A DNA stretch of 6,884 bases. It comes from Spirochaeta sp. UBA2779 (GTDB lineage Bacteria > Spirochaetota > Spirochaetia > DSM-2461). Below are positions 1 through 5,767 of the stretch, one piece after another. A program made the translations under genes and the position numbers. The DNA lies in NCBI GenBank assembly GCA_002352375.1, contig DEIH01000181.1, forward strand, positions 1 to 6,884, written 5' to 3'. The notes under the pieces were generated by a model. It searched no databases. It was not told where the DNA came from and worked only from the letters and a program-made list of their open reading frames with translations. Positions within the stretch are counted from its first letter, which is position 1. Each line of letters opens with the position of its first letter.

Positions 1-1
1 T

Positions 2-19
2 AAGAAGAAGGAGAGTTAG
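2..19 (+). CDS. C-terminal end of a probable IS21-type IstB ATPase (partial)
   Basis: The window opens inside a reading frame that ends Lys-Lys-Lys-Glu-Ser-stop (positions 2-19). A lysine-rich tail of this kind is common at the C-terminus of IstB, the AAA+ helper ATPase of IS21-family transposition. Only five codons are visible, so the identity rests on what follows: two tandem GC-rich repeats directly after the stop, in the arrangement usual for an IS21 right end. The rest of the gene lies outside the window. It could be the tail of another gene; the call is inferred from context. Confidence 0.4.
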   Translation, partial: KKKES

Positions 20-101
20 TTTTTAATCCAGGTGGGGGATTTTTATTTGCCATCCGGTGGGGGAAAACTGCTTGCCATTTCCAATTCGGGGACTGTGAAC
101 A
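20..101 (+). mobile_element. Probable right terminus of an IS21-type insertion sequence
   Basis: Right after the lysine-rich gene end come two tandem 24-bp repeats, at 31-54 and 56-79. Each begins GGTGGGGGA and ends in TTGCCAT; they match at 17 of 24 positions and are spaced 25 bp apart. Tandem repeats just inside the tips, bound by the transposase, are typical of IS21-family elements, where the istB gene runs almost into the right end. The likely tip is the CA at 100-101 (read inward, TGTTCACAGTCC), which fits the usual 5'-TG...CA-3' ends. The exact boundary and the target duplication cannot be checked because the left end is outside the window. Confidence 0.5.
31..79 (+). repeat. Tandem 24-bp terminal repeats (two copies)
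   Basis: Copy A is at 31-54 and copy B at 56-79. They share GGTGGGGGA at the left and TTGCCAT at the right, with a divergent middle. They are read here as transposase-binding repeats of the IS21-type end. The copies are seen directly; the function is inferred. Confidence 0.6.
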
Positions 102-167
102 TTCCTACTCTATCTGCCTCGAAACCGGCAATCATACTAATTTTCGTTGTCGATTCGAAATAGGGAC

Positions 168-407
168 GTAAGCGTACAAGGACTCCCACATTTCTCACTG
201 AAACGTTCTGAATTAGAATCCTCCGAATTGGAAAAAATGAGAAAGAAACGTATATCAGAAGAGGGGGATAATCAGGTTAGCCTTTGCCAACTAAGCCGTA
301 AATGCCTGAACACTTATTGCCGGGAATAAAATCTGGCCGTCACTTCTTTCAGATACTGGACTGGAAAGGGAAAGGAAAAACGTCAGCAGGAGAAGGATCT
401 TCCCTGA
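168..407 (+). pseudogene. IS66-type relic: left end plus broken tnpA-like accessory gene
   Basis: GTAAGCG at 168-174 is the hallmark start of IS66-family inverted repeats. About 65 bp further in, ATG at 237 opens a frame starting MRKKRISEEG. It continues to LNTYCRE, meets a TAA at 327-329, and resumes in the same frame as NLAVTSFRYW, followed by a Lys/Glu-rich stretch and a TGA at 405-407. The pattern 'basic start, YCRE..NL...SFRYW.K' matches the helix-turn-helix accessory protein TnpA of IS66-type elements, as I know the family. The in-frame stop between YCRE and NLAV, and the absence of tnpB, tnpC or a right inverted repeat, mean the element is dead. IS3-type OrfA is the alternative, but the GTAAGCG end favours IS66. 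Confidence 0.5.
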
Positions 408-598
408 TTTGCATTACAGCACCGGATGCAAAGTTGCAGAAAACCTTTAACCGAAATAATCAAGATTGGGGTACTTTTTTTCACCTCTACCCATTCTGTA
501 CATTGCTGCCTCAGATTGATTTTTAATCATTTATTTTAATACGCAGATCTTCTACAATATTGCTTCTATTAGATGAATTATCGGTATTACCTATTACC
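408..598. other. Non-coding spacer carrying the first copy of a dispersed repeat
   Basis: No convincing gene lies between the IS66-type relic and the 3' end of the ArsA-like gene. The stretch holds the 463-532 repeat copy and AT-rich sequence. I looked here for a terminator of the minus-strand ATPase gene and found no good hairpin with a T-tract. Confidence 0.5.
463..532 (+). repeat. Dispersed imperfect repeat, copy 1
   Basis: This segment aligns with 5201-5270 in the same orientation. The core at 490-517 (CCCATTCTG...ATTGCTGCCTCAGATT) matches 5227-5254 at 26 of 28 positions, and the flanks (GATTGGGGTAC, T-tract, TTTTT.ATCATTTA) are recognisably related with small gaps. The pattern GG..GG.GTA-TTTT-...CCCATT loosely resembles the terminal repeats at 31-79, so both copies may be eroded IS21-type ends. 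That is inference. Confidence 0.65.
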
Positions 599-1501
599 CT
601 AGAACAGATCTTTTATATCTATGGGAAGAGTCTGTTCTTCCAAAACATCTATCCCGGTCACCTCATCCGCGCAGGAATGCTGGGTAAGAATTTTCACATC
701 CGGGAAGGCCTTCTTCACCTTGCCTATATAAGGATCATCATCGCCGCATTTATTGAGGATGAAATAAGGCACTTTATATCCTAGACGGATCAGTTCCGTA
801 TGGATGTCCCTGGATTCTTCCAGTGACAGGATGGAGGGATTAAGGACCGTGAAAATCCTGGTGTTTACCGGATCCTTCAGCATCAGCGACAGTTTTGAAT
901 ACTTATCTATCAGGCCATTAACTCTGTGCAGAACCCTGTCGGTTTCTCTCATACCCTCTTTTCGGCCTGTATGGATTTTTGTAACGATTTCCTTTTTGTC
1001 CAGGATCATCTGGCGGAAACTGCTAAGCTCCCGAAGCCAGATTATAGAGACATCCGGCAGGGCAAGGAATTTCAGCGTAAGAGCTGTGGGTGGAGTATCG
1101 AAGATGATGAAGTCTTTATCCCCATGCCGCATCACCGTATCTTCCATAGCCAGGAGCACGGCGTACTCCTCAAGGCCCGGGGAATATTTCAGGGTTCTGA
1201 AATATTTATGGAGGTTGAAGGCTTCCTGATACTTATAAATCTGTTTGAAATCCGACTCGGTCTGCTTGAGGTAAAGCTTTACCCATTCATCCATGTCGGT
1301 TTCCTGAATCCAGAGATTCGCCATCAGTTTCTTTGGTTTGGGCCCGATCTTCGTCTCGAACACATCATGAAGATTATGTGCGGGATCCAGGCTGTCCAGG
1401 AGTACCGAATAACCCTCCCTGGCCAGGTGGAATGCGAATAATGAAGCATTAGTGGATTTGCCTACACCGCCTTTACCGATAAAAAATAGTATTCGAGCCA
1501 T
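599..1501 (-). CDS. ArsA/Get3-like P-loop ATPase (300 residues)
   Basis: This is a cytosolic, single-domain ArsA/Get3-family ATPase of the SIMIBI class, about the length of one ArsA half. Motifs in order are a deviant Walker A, GKGGVGKST at residues 9-17 with signature Lys10; a switch I-like LDPAHNLHDVF at 38-48; PGLEEYAVLLAME at 108-120; and switch II DTPPTALTL at 135-143, where ArsA usually has DTAPTGHTL. An ILNKCGDD segment lies at 248-255. The only cysteines are Cys252 and Cys277, so neither the ArsA metal-site cysteines nor the Get3 CxxC motif is present. No arsB, arsD or arsR lies nearby, so an arsenite-pump role is unlikely. The gene overlaps the 98-residue gene upstream by one base (TGATG) with GGGGA just upstream, so the two are probably translationally coupled. 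Role: nucleotide-driven chaperone or targeting factor for an unknown client. Confidence 0.85.
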   Translation of the reverse strand: MARILFFIGKGGVGKSTNASLFAFHLAREGYSVLLDSLDPAHNLHDVFETKIGPKPKKLMANLWIQETDMDEWVKLYLKQTESDFKQIYKYQEAFNLHKYFRTLKYSPGLEEYAVLLAMEDTVMRHGDKDFIIFDTPPTALTLKFLALPDVSIIWLRELSSFRQMILDKKEIVTKIHTGRKEGMRETDRVLHRVNGLIDKYSKLSLMLKDPVNTRIFTVLNPSILSLEESRDIHTELIRLGYKVPYFILNKCGDDDPYIGKVKKAFPDVKILTQHSCADEVTGIDVLEEQTLPIDIKDLF

Positions 1502-1797
1502 CAGACTTCCCCGAACAATTCCGTCATCTCACCGAGAGGATCATAGGCGGTCTGTACTTTCTCGAACATATTGATCAGTTCCTTTTCCATCAGCGGAAGG
1601 AGCTGCAATGTGATATGGGCAGGTGGTGAAGGAAGACCGATGAATGACCCGAACAGGAGCAGGGAAAAAATGTTCTCCAGCTCCTTGATTTCGTATTCGA
1701 TGATACCTGTCGCCTTGTCGTTGTTCACCGTCTGGGCATCTTCGAAGAAGGTCTTCAGACCACGACGGATTTTACTGATTCGTTCTCTCAAAATCAT
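1501..1797 (-). CDS. Small protein of unknown function paired with the ArsA-like ATPase (98 residues)
   Basis: I do not recognise the family. The sequence begins with a basic, probably helical stretch (LRERISKIRRGLKTFF, residues 3-18) and then an acidic helix (about 33-42). A short hydrophobic segment, IFSLLLFGSFIGLPSPP, lies at 43-59, and an amphipathic C-terminal part (LQLLPLMEKELINMF, 64-78) follows. There is no signal peptide, and the hydrophobic run is too short for a confident membrane span, so it is probably soluble or peripheral. Its stop codon shares one base with the ATPase start, and its own start lies 11 bases after the stop of the membrane-protein gene. This one-transcript arrangement makes it a likely partner, adaptor or client of the ATPase. 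The ribosome binding site is weak (AGG overlapping the previous stop), which fits coupled translation. No function is claimed. Confidence 0.7.
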   Translation of the reverse strand: MILRERISKIRRGLKTFFEDAQTVNNDKATGIIEYEIKELENIFSLLLFGSFIGLPSPPAHITLQLLPLMEKELINMFEKVQTAYDPLGEMTELFGEV

Positions 1798-1808
1798 AAG
1801 TGTCGTAC

Positions 1809-2267
1809 CTATTCTGTTGATTCCGGTTTGCAGCCGTAAGCCTTGAGTTCTCCGGAGGTTTTTTCGGGAAAGGGAAGGATGCTGTATATTCCGTACAGAG
1901 CGCTGAGTATCGATCCATAGAGATGGAAGTTCGAAACAACCAGTAGGTATGCAAGACCCGCGAAGGCAGCTCCAACTCCCACCGAAACGAACAATCGAGT
2001 CTGATAAACCAGGTATTTTTCTACTCCGATCTGATTGTCTGCAGCAATCGCCCTATCATGAAATCGTGTTCTCATAATGATTGGAAAACCTACATTCATG
2101 ACAATTGAAATAACAAAAAGTGAAATGCCGACAGGACGGATAAATTGTAGCGGAAGATAGGTTGATGGATTATCCAGATGAACAAGACTTGCAACCAGAA
2201 CCAGGAGACCAAAAGGCATACTAGTGATGGTAAAACGTATCCACAATGTTCTGCTGAGTTCTTTCAT
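1809..2267 (-). CDS. Four-helix membrane protein of unknown function (152 residues)
   Basis: This is an inner-membrane protein with four predicted spans at about residues 12-30, 44-66, 90-112 and 114-134. A polar, charged loop (RTRFHDRAIAADNQIGVEKY, about 66-85) lies between spans 2 and 3, and a short hydrophilic tail ends the protein. The start is supported by GGAG at 2275-2272, four bases upstream of the ATG. It is the first gene of a tight three-gene unit, followed after 11 bases by the 98-residue gene and then the ArsA-like ATPase. It begins 62 bases after the cstA stop, with the cstA terminator in between, so it needs either read-through or its own promoter; I could not identify a clear one. 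I do not recognise the family. It has no transport signature and is too small to be ArsB. The context suggests a membrane receptor or target for the ATPase. Confidence 0.7.
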   Translation of the reverse strand: MKELSRTLWIRFTITSMPFGLLVLVASLVHLDNPSTYLPLQFIRPVGISLFVISIVMNVGFPIIMRTRFHDRAIAADNQIGVEKYLVYQTRLFVSVGVGAAFAGLAYLLVVSNFHLYGSILSALYGIYSILPFPEKTSGELKAYGCKPESTE

Positions 2268-2280
2268 AATTCTCCAATGG

Positions 2281-2309
2281 AATAAAGAGGGCTGCCTCAG
2301 GCAGCCCTC
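2281..2309 (-). terminator. Intrinsic terminator of cstA
   Basis: This is a perfect 10-bp stem (GAGGGCTGCC / GGCAGCCCTC, at 2287-2296 and 2300-2309) with a TCA/TGA loop. Read on the minus strand it is followed by TTTATT. It lies 20 bases past the cstA stop and just before the membrane-protein gene. Confidence 0.85.
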
Positions 2310-2329
2310 AGATAATCATAAACTGAAAA

Positions 2330-4057
2330 TCAGGCTATGGCTTCCACCTTCTCGATTTTCGTCGTGAAGATGTTAAAGAATCCTTCGATAACGATCCAGA
2401 TTGCCAGGACCACAACAATGGCATTCACCACATAGAGCAGTCCATTGCTAGCCATGATGAAGTTCCTTTCGTTGATAATCAGGGCCCAGATAGTCATAAC
2501 ACTCATAAACATGGCAGGGATGCCGGGAAAGAGCCATTTGAGTCCGCCCTGCTTCTTTAAGTAGGCTGAAATTGTAATCAGTGCCAGAGCAGCAAGAGTC
2601 TGGTTCACCGCACCGAAGAGAGGCCAGAGCTTAAGGGCTCCCTTGCCGTCAGGACCGGTAGCGAAGGCCAGTATAAGAGCGGAGATAACCGCAACAGCGG
2701 TGGCAACCCACTTATTCTGGAGGAAGTTGGCTTTGAGGTCGCTTCCAAGCTCCTGAATAACGTAGCGCTGCAGACGGGTAGCTGTATCCAGAGTGGTACC
2801 CGCAAAGGAAGCCACGAATACGCCCATGATAACGATAGCGATATTCCGGGGTACGCCGACAGTAGCAATCATGTTGGCTGCACCGACAACAAATGCGCTG
2901 ATCTTTGCTCCAAGACCTGCGGCACCGGACCAGGATGTATAATGGGTTGTCCATGCTGCAGCGCCAGTGAGCATAGCACCTTCCTTTTCGTAACCCATGC
3001 CGATACCGGCGGAGACAGCGATGATAACTAAAGCGGCCAGCATGCCTTCCATGAGCATGGAGCCGTATCCAACCATCATTGAATCTTCTTCATGGGCCAG
3101 CTGCTTGGCAGAAGTGCCTGATGAAACCAGTGAGTGAAATCCTGATATTGCACCACAGGCGATAGTGATGAACAGGAACGGCCACATCGAGGGTGCTCCT
3201 TCAGGATGAGCCTGTACGGCAGGAGCGACAATCTTCATACCACCGAAGAACGCAGCGGCGAAGACTCCCAGGACCAGGAGAGCCATGGCAATCATAAGCT
3301 GCCAGGCATTGATATAGTCTCGGGGCTGCAGAAGCGTCGTTACCGGTAGGGTGGAAGCGATAAAGGCATAAATGAGCAGAATGATGGTCCAAACACCCGT
3401 GGGAGGAATACCGGCGATGGAGGGCATACTAAGGGGAAGAAAATGTCCCAGGATAACCGTAACGTACATAAGCACGACGGCGATGATAGTAGTCAGGTTT
3501 ACCTTGGCGCCCTTCTTGTATATAGCCCAGCCCAAAATAACGGCGATGGGAATCTCACACCAGACAGGGAAAACCGACTGGGGATAGATACTGAAAATGA
3601 TGGCGATAACAAGGCCGAATATGGCAATGACAATCCAGAGCTCCAGCAGGACAACGACAAAAAACAGAGTCCGAGTTCTTGGATTGATGTACTTTGCTGT
3701 TGCCTCGGAAATCGATTTACCCTGATTCCTCATGGAAACAACCAGTGAACCGAAGTCATGAACTGCGCCCATCACAATAGTACCTACCACTACCCAGATC
3801 AATGCGGGGACCCAGCCCCAGATGATGCCGATGGCGGGTCCGACAATTGGACCTGTTCCGGCGATTGATGTAAAGTGGTGTCCAAAGATGATACCCTTCT
3901 TGGTGGGGACGAAATCCTGGCCGTCAGTCATCTCGACCGCAGGAGTTTTGTTATCATTACTCAGATTGAAGATCTTCTGGCCAAGAAACTTCCCGTATAA
4001 ACGATAAGCCAGAAGGTATCCAACAAAGGTAACAACCATAATCAACACAGCGCCCAT
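2330..4057 (-). CDS. cstA: CstA-family pyruvate/peptide transporter (575 residues)
   Basis: This is an inner-membrane carrier of the carbon-starvation CstA family. E. coli members (CstA, BtsT) take up pyruvate, and peptides in older work, when carbon is limiting. Family signatures are present: KKGIIFGHHFTSIAGTGPIV (residues 53-72), GAVHDFGSLVVSMR (97-110), GFHSLVSSGTSAKQLAHEED (306-325) and FAGTTLDTATRLQRYVIQE (418-436). Some fifteen hydrophobic spans run along the chain, with the five-span C-terminal part from about residue 450. At 575 residues it is a shorter, common form compared with about 700 in E. coli. The start is clear: GGAGG at 4068-4064, six bases upstream of the ATG. A candidate promoter with TTGACA lies about 60 bases upstream, and a strong terminator follows. 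It diverges from panE. The exact substrate, pyruvate or peptide, cannot be read from the sequence. Confidence 0.95.
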   Translation of the reverse strand: MGAVLIMVVTFVGYLLAYRLYGKFLGQKIFNLSNDNKTPAVEMTDGQDFVPTKKGIIFGHHFTSIAGTGPIVGPAIGIIWGWVPALIWVVVGTIVMGAVHDFGSLVVSMRNQGKSISEATAKYINPRTRTLFFVVVLLELWIVIAIFGLVIAIIFSIYPQSVFPVWCEIPIAVILGWAIYKKGAKVNLTTIIAVVLMYVTVILGHFLPLSMPSIAGIPPTGVWTIILLIYAFIASTLPVTTLLQPRDYINAWQLMIAMALLVLGVFAAAFFGGMKIVAPAVQAHPEGAPSMWPFLFITIACGAISGFHSLVSSGTSAKQLAHEEDSMMVGYGSMLMEGMLAALVIIAVSAGIGMGYEKEGAMLTGAAAWTTHYTSWSGAAGLGAKISAFVVGAANMIATVGVPRNIAIVIMGVFVASFAGTTLDTATRLQRYVIQELGSDLKANFLQNKWVATAVAVISALILAFATGPDGKGALKLWPLFGAVNQTLAALALITISAYLKKQGGLKWLFPGIPAMFMSVMTIWALIINERNFIMASNGLLYVVNAIVVVLAIWIVIEGFFNIFTTKIEKVEAIA

Positions 4058-4089
4058 AAATAACCTCCAAATAAATTTTATTACAGATT

Positions 4090-4118
4090 ATTTTCCAACG
4101 ATAATGAGTATATGTCAA
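4090..4118 (-). promoter_or_regulatory. Candidate sigma-70-type promoter of cstA
   Basis: On the minus strand a perfect TTGACA (4118-4113) is followed after 17 bases by GAAAAT (4095-4090), which matches the -10 consensus at four of six positions. It lies upstream of the cstA ribosome binding site. The -35 is strong and the -10 weak, which would suit a promoter that needs an activator such as a catabolite regulator. No CRP-like palindrome is obvious. Confidence 0.45.
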
Positions 4119-4215
4119 CAAAGAATAAATTTTAATTTCTTTTTATTTATTACTATATCACTATTTAATTATTTTTTAGTCATAATAAAATCATTTCTTT
4201 TCACTATGAATTTAA

Positions 4216-4244
4216 TTCACATAAATCGATGTTTATTGTATAGA
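4216..4244 (+). promoter_or_regulatory. Candidate panE promoter
   Basis: TTCACA (4216-4221) and TATAGA (4239-4244) are separated by 17 bases. Transcription would begin around 4250, only a few bases before the ATG at 4255, giving a leaderless or nearly leaderless message. This agrees with the absence of any purine-rich ribosome binding site before the start codon. Confidence 0.4.
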
Positions 4245-4254
4245 ATCTATTTCC

Positions 4255-5163
4255 ATGAACATTAATAAAATTGCTATACTGGGAGCCGGTGCCGTAGGGG
4301 CTTCAATGGTCCATCAGATCCTCTCCTTCGGCACCTCTGATTCTCTGAGTATTATTGCCGATGGAGTACGCGCGGGGCGCTATCGCCGGGACGGGTTTCG
4401 TGTTAACGGAGAAACGATCCGCCCCGATATCGTCGAGAGTGGAGCCTTTCATCTGATTCTTGTAGCCACGAAATCCTATAATCTGGAAAACGCCTTGCCC
4501 CTCCTGGATCAATGTGTATCTGAGGACACCCTTGTGATGAGCCTTCTGAACGGCATTATCAGTGAGACTGTGCTGGGTGATCGATATGGCCATGACAGGG
4601 TGATTCCGGCAATGATTCTGGGAATTGATGCCCTCAGGGAAGATGGAGAAATCAGCTATATGAATAGGGGAGTTATTCATTACGGCAGGAATCCTCTGGC
4701 TGAAGATCAGCAGGAAAAATTATCGCATCTAACAGATTGGTTCAGCAGATCAGGTCTGGGGTATAAGTTCAGTGATGAGATTACCTCTACGCTGTGGCGT
4801 AAGTTCATGATCAATGTAGGAATGAATCAGACCTCAGCGGTTCTTGGTGCAGCTTATGGCCGATATCAGAAAGACCCTGAAACCCTGGAAATGATGCGTC
4901 AGGCCATGGCGGAGGTGGTAGAGCTTTCCAGGCTCGAGGGGACAGGCTTGAAAAAAAGTGACATCGATAATTGGATTGAGATATTAAAAACCCTGGATCC
5001 CGAGGGCAAGACTTCAATGCTCCAGGATGTGGAAGCCGGACGCCGTACTGAGGTTGAAATATTTGCCGGTACAGTCATTACACTTGCTGCCAGGCATGGT
5101 TTGGAAGTGCCTGTGAATCTCAATCTTCAGAATGAAATAATCAGAATCGGCAACAAGCAATAA
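4255..5163 (+). CDS. panE: 2-dehydropantoate 2-reductase (ketopantoate reductase) family protein
   Basis: This cytosolic NADPH-dependent enzyme family reduces ketopantoate to pantoate in pantothenate and coenzyme A synthesis. At 302 residues it is the usual length. The N-terminal Rossmann fold starts with ILGAGAVGASMV (residues 8-19, GxGxxG). Lys73 in VATKSYN and Asn99 in SLLNG are cofactor- and substrate-site positions. The C-terminal domain has LWRKFMINVGMNQTSAVLG (180-198), with Lys183 as the probable catalytic lysine. SMLQDVEAGRRTEVE (254-268) contains the conserved Ser, Asp and Glu. The start is fixed by the Rossmann motif beginning within ten residues; no ribosome binding site precedes it. 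The gene diverges from cstA and stands alone, away from panB or panC. Related paralogues act on other 2-keto acids, so the pantothenate role is likely but not certain. Confidence 0.88.
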   Translation: MNINKIAILGAGAVGASMVHQILSFGTSDSLSIIADGVRAGRYRRDGFRVNGETIRPDIVESGAFHLILVATKSYNLENALPLLDQCVSEDTLVMSLLNGIISETVLGDRYGHDRVIPAMILGIDALREDGEISYMNRGVIHYGRNPLAEDQQEKLSHLTDWFSRSGLGYKFSDEITSTLWRKFMINVGMNQTSAVLGAAYGRYQKDPETLEMMRQAMAEVVELSRLEGTGLKKSDIDNWIEILKTLDPEGKTSMLQDVEAGRRTEVEIFAGTVITLAARHGLEVPVNLNLQNEIIRIGNKQ

Positions 5164-5178
5164 ATGGTATCAGTAGAA

Positions 5179-5195
5179 CCAGGGCAGAGCCCTGG
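5179..5195 (+). terminator. Hairpin after panE, possible weak terminator
   Basis: CCAGGG (5179-5184) and CCCTGG (5190-5195) form a 6-bp stem with a CAGAG loop, 15 bases after the panE stop. There is no T-tract directly after it, so intrinsic termination would be weak. It could instead protect the mRNA end. Confidence 0.3.
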
Positions 5196-5200
5196 ATTCG

Positions 5201-5270
5201 AGGTTGGAGTATCTTTTCCACTTTTGCCCATTCTGGAAATTGCTGCCTCAGATTATTTTTCTATCATTTA
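5201..5270 (+). repeat. Dispersed imperfect repeat, copy 2
   Basis: This is the second copy of the 463-532 repeat, in the same orientation. The core 5227-5254 matches 490-517 at 26 of 28 positions. It lies between panE and the kinase relic. Together the two copies bracket the block from the ArsA-like gene to panE, so they may be old insertion-sequence ends or another dispersed intergenic repeat. Confidence 0.65.
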
Positions 5271-5321
5271 AGAGTATGTCGGGTATATTGCGGCTTCTCA
5301 TTGGTTGGGATATTAACCTGA

Positions 5322-5640
5322 TCTGGCTGTCATATTCCGGGTGCTGGTTGAAAAGTTGATCCATCCCACATTAACAAGTTTATGAACAACTTGTGCATCA
5401 ACGGGCTCGGTTTTGTGGAATGCAACGGTTTTCGGCATTATTAAATAGAATATGGGGTTCTTGAATGCTTACGGTGAACCCGAGGGGATGAAACCATCCT
5501 GTTGGTGGAGGCGAACCGGCGTTGTTGCTTTTATGGAGAGGATGCTCCAGAGCCGGGCCATTCCGCTATATGCCTTTTTCGCCGTTAAGTTAATATTTCT
5601 CATTTCGGGACATCCAGACATATGTCAATTCGGATTCCCC
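5322..5640 (+). pseudogene. Relic of a hybrid histidine kinase (HATPase end plus receiver pieces)
   Basis: Fragments of a membrane-type hybrid sensor kinase lie in the right order but in shifting frames. A G1-box-like SGCHIP is at 5322-5339 and a KVDP....K stretch (cf. IFDPFFTTK) at 5352-5378. NGLGF (cf. TGLGL) is at 5400-5414. After a frameshift, ATVFGIIK is at 5422-5445, then TAG where the family has Gln, then NMGFLNAYGEPEG to 5487 (cf. QNNGFINVYSEPG). ETILLVE, a typical receiver start, follows at 5490-5510 in another frame, directly joined by a deletion. AFMERMLQSR is at 5527-5556 and KLIFLISGHPDI (receiver strand 4) at 5587-5622. The phospho-acceptor Asp region is deleted and the acidic pair after LLVE is replaced by Ala-Asn. 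It is non-functional. The family assignment is from remembered motifs, but several collinear matches make it firm. Confidence 0.72.
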
Positions 5641-5642
5641 TG

Positions 5643-5664
5643 TATAATTAACCTTGAAAGGTTA
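5643..5664 (+). promoter_or_regulatory. -10 element and adjoining palindrome ahead of the cupin unit
   Basis: TATAAT at 5643-5648 is a perfect -10 hexamer, but no good -35 lies 16-18 bases upstream. It is immediately followed by TAACCTT-GA-AAGGTTA (5649-5664), a perfect 7-bp inverted repeat with a 2-base centre, at the expected transcription start. As DNA it could be an operator. The right arm also contains the AAAGG that would serve as ribosome binding site for the small frame starting at 5666, although a 2-base loop makes an RNA hairpin tight. Confidence 0.4.
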
Positions 5665-5665
5665 T

Positions 5666-5755
5666 ATGAAAGTATTGACTTTTCTTTATCGCTTCGATGA
5701 CGGATATACCGTCCGGGGCATGTACAACCTCAGTGACGGCCTCATGGCCTTATAG
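5666..5755 (+). CDS. Possible 29-residue leader-type small protein before the cupin gene
   Basis: ATG at 5666 is preceded by AAAGG at a normal distance and opens a 29-codon frame (MKVLTFLYRFDDGYTVRG... ending in LMAL) that stops with TAG at 5753-5755. The stop overlaps the AGGAG that serves the cupin start 12 bases later, so translation of the two could be coupled. A GACGG-atata-CCGTC inverted repeat (5699-5713) lies inside it. I do not recognise the peptide. It may be a real small gene, a regulatory upstream frame, or the stump of a larger gene. The ribosome binding site and the coupling favour translation; the short length keeps confidence low. Confidence 0.4.
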   Translation: MKVLTFLYRFDDGYTVRGMYNLSDGLMAL

Positions 5756-5767
5756 GAGATTTCGAAC

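Noticed and set aside
599..2267. Arsenic-resistance operon
   Set aside because: The ATPase resembles ArsA only in its nucleotide-binding core. The metal-site cysteines are missing and no arsB, arsC, arsD or arsR is present.
2605..4007. Several other open frames on both strands across cstA
   Set aside because: They are shadows of a long, well-supported transporter gene and have no ribosome binding sites or recognisable motifs.
5340..5600. Integron attC-like site suggested by nested inverted repeats (GTTGAT...ATCAAC, ACAAGTT...AACTTGT) and GTTAAGT
   Set aside because: The outer core sites do not fit the RYYYAAC/GTTRRRY pair, the arms do not pair as an attC would, and the sequence is explained better as kinase relic.
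5452..5700. An 82-codon frame after panE as an intact small gene
   Set aside because: It lacks a ribosome binding site, is preceded in frame by kinase-like sequence interrupted by a TAG, and its residues match separate pieces of a histidine-kinase end and a receiver. It is part of the relic.
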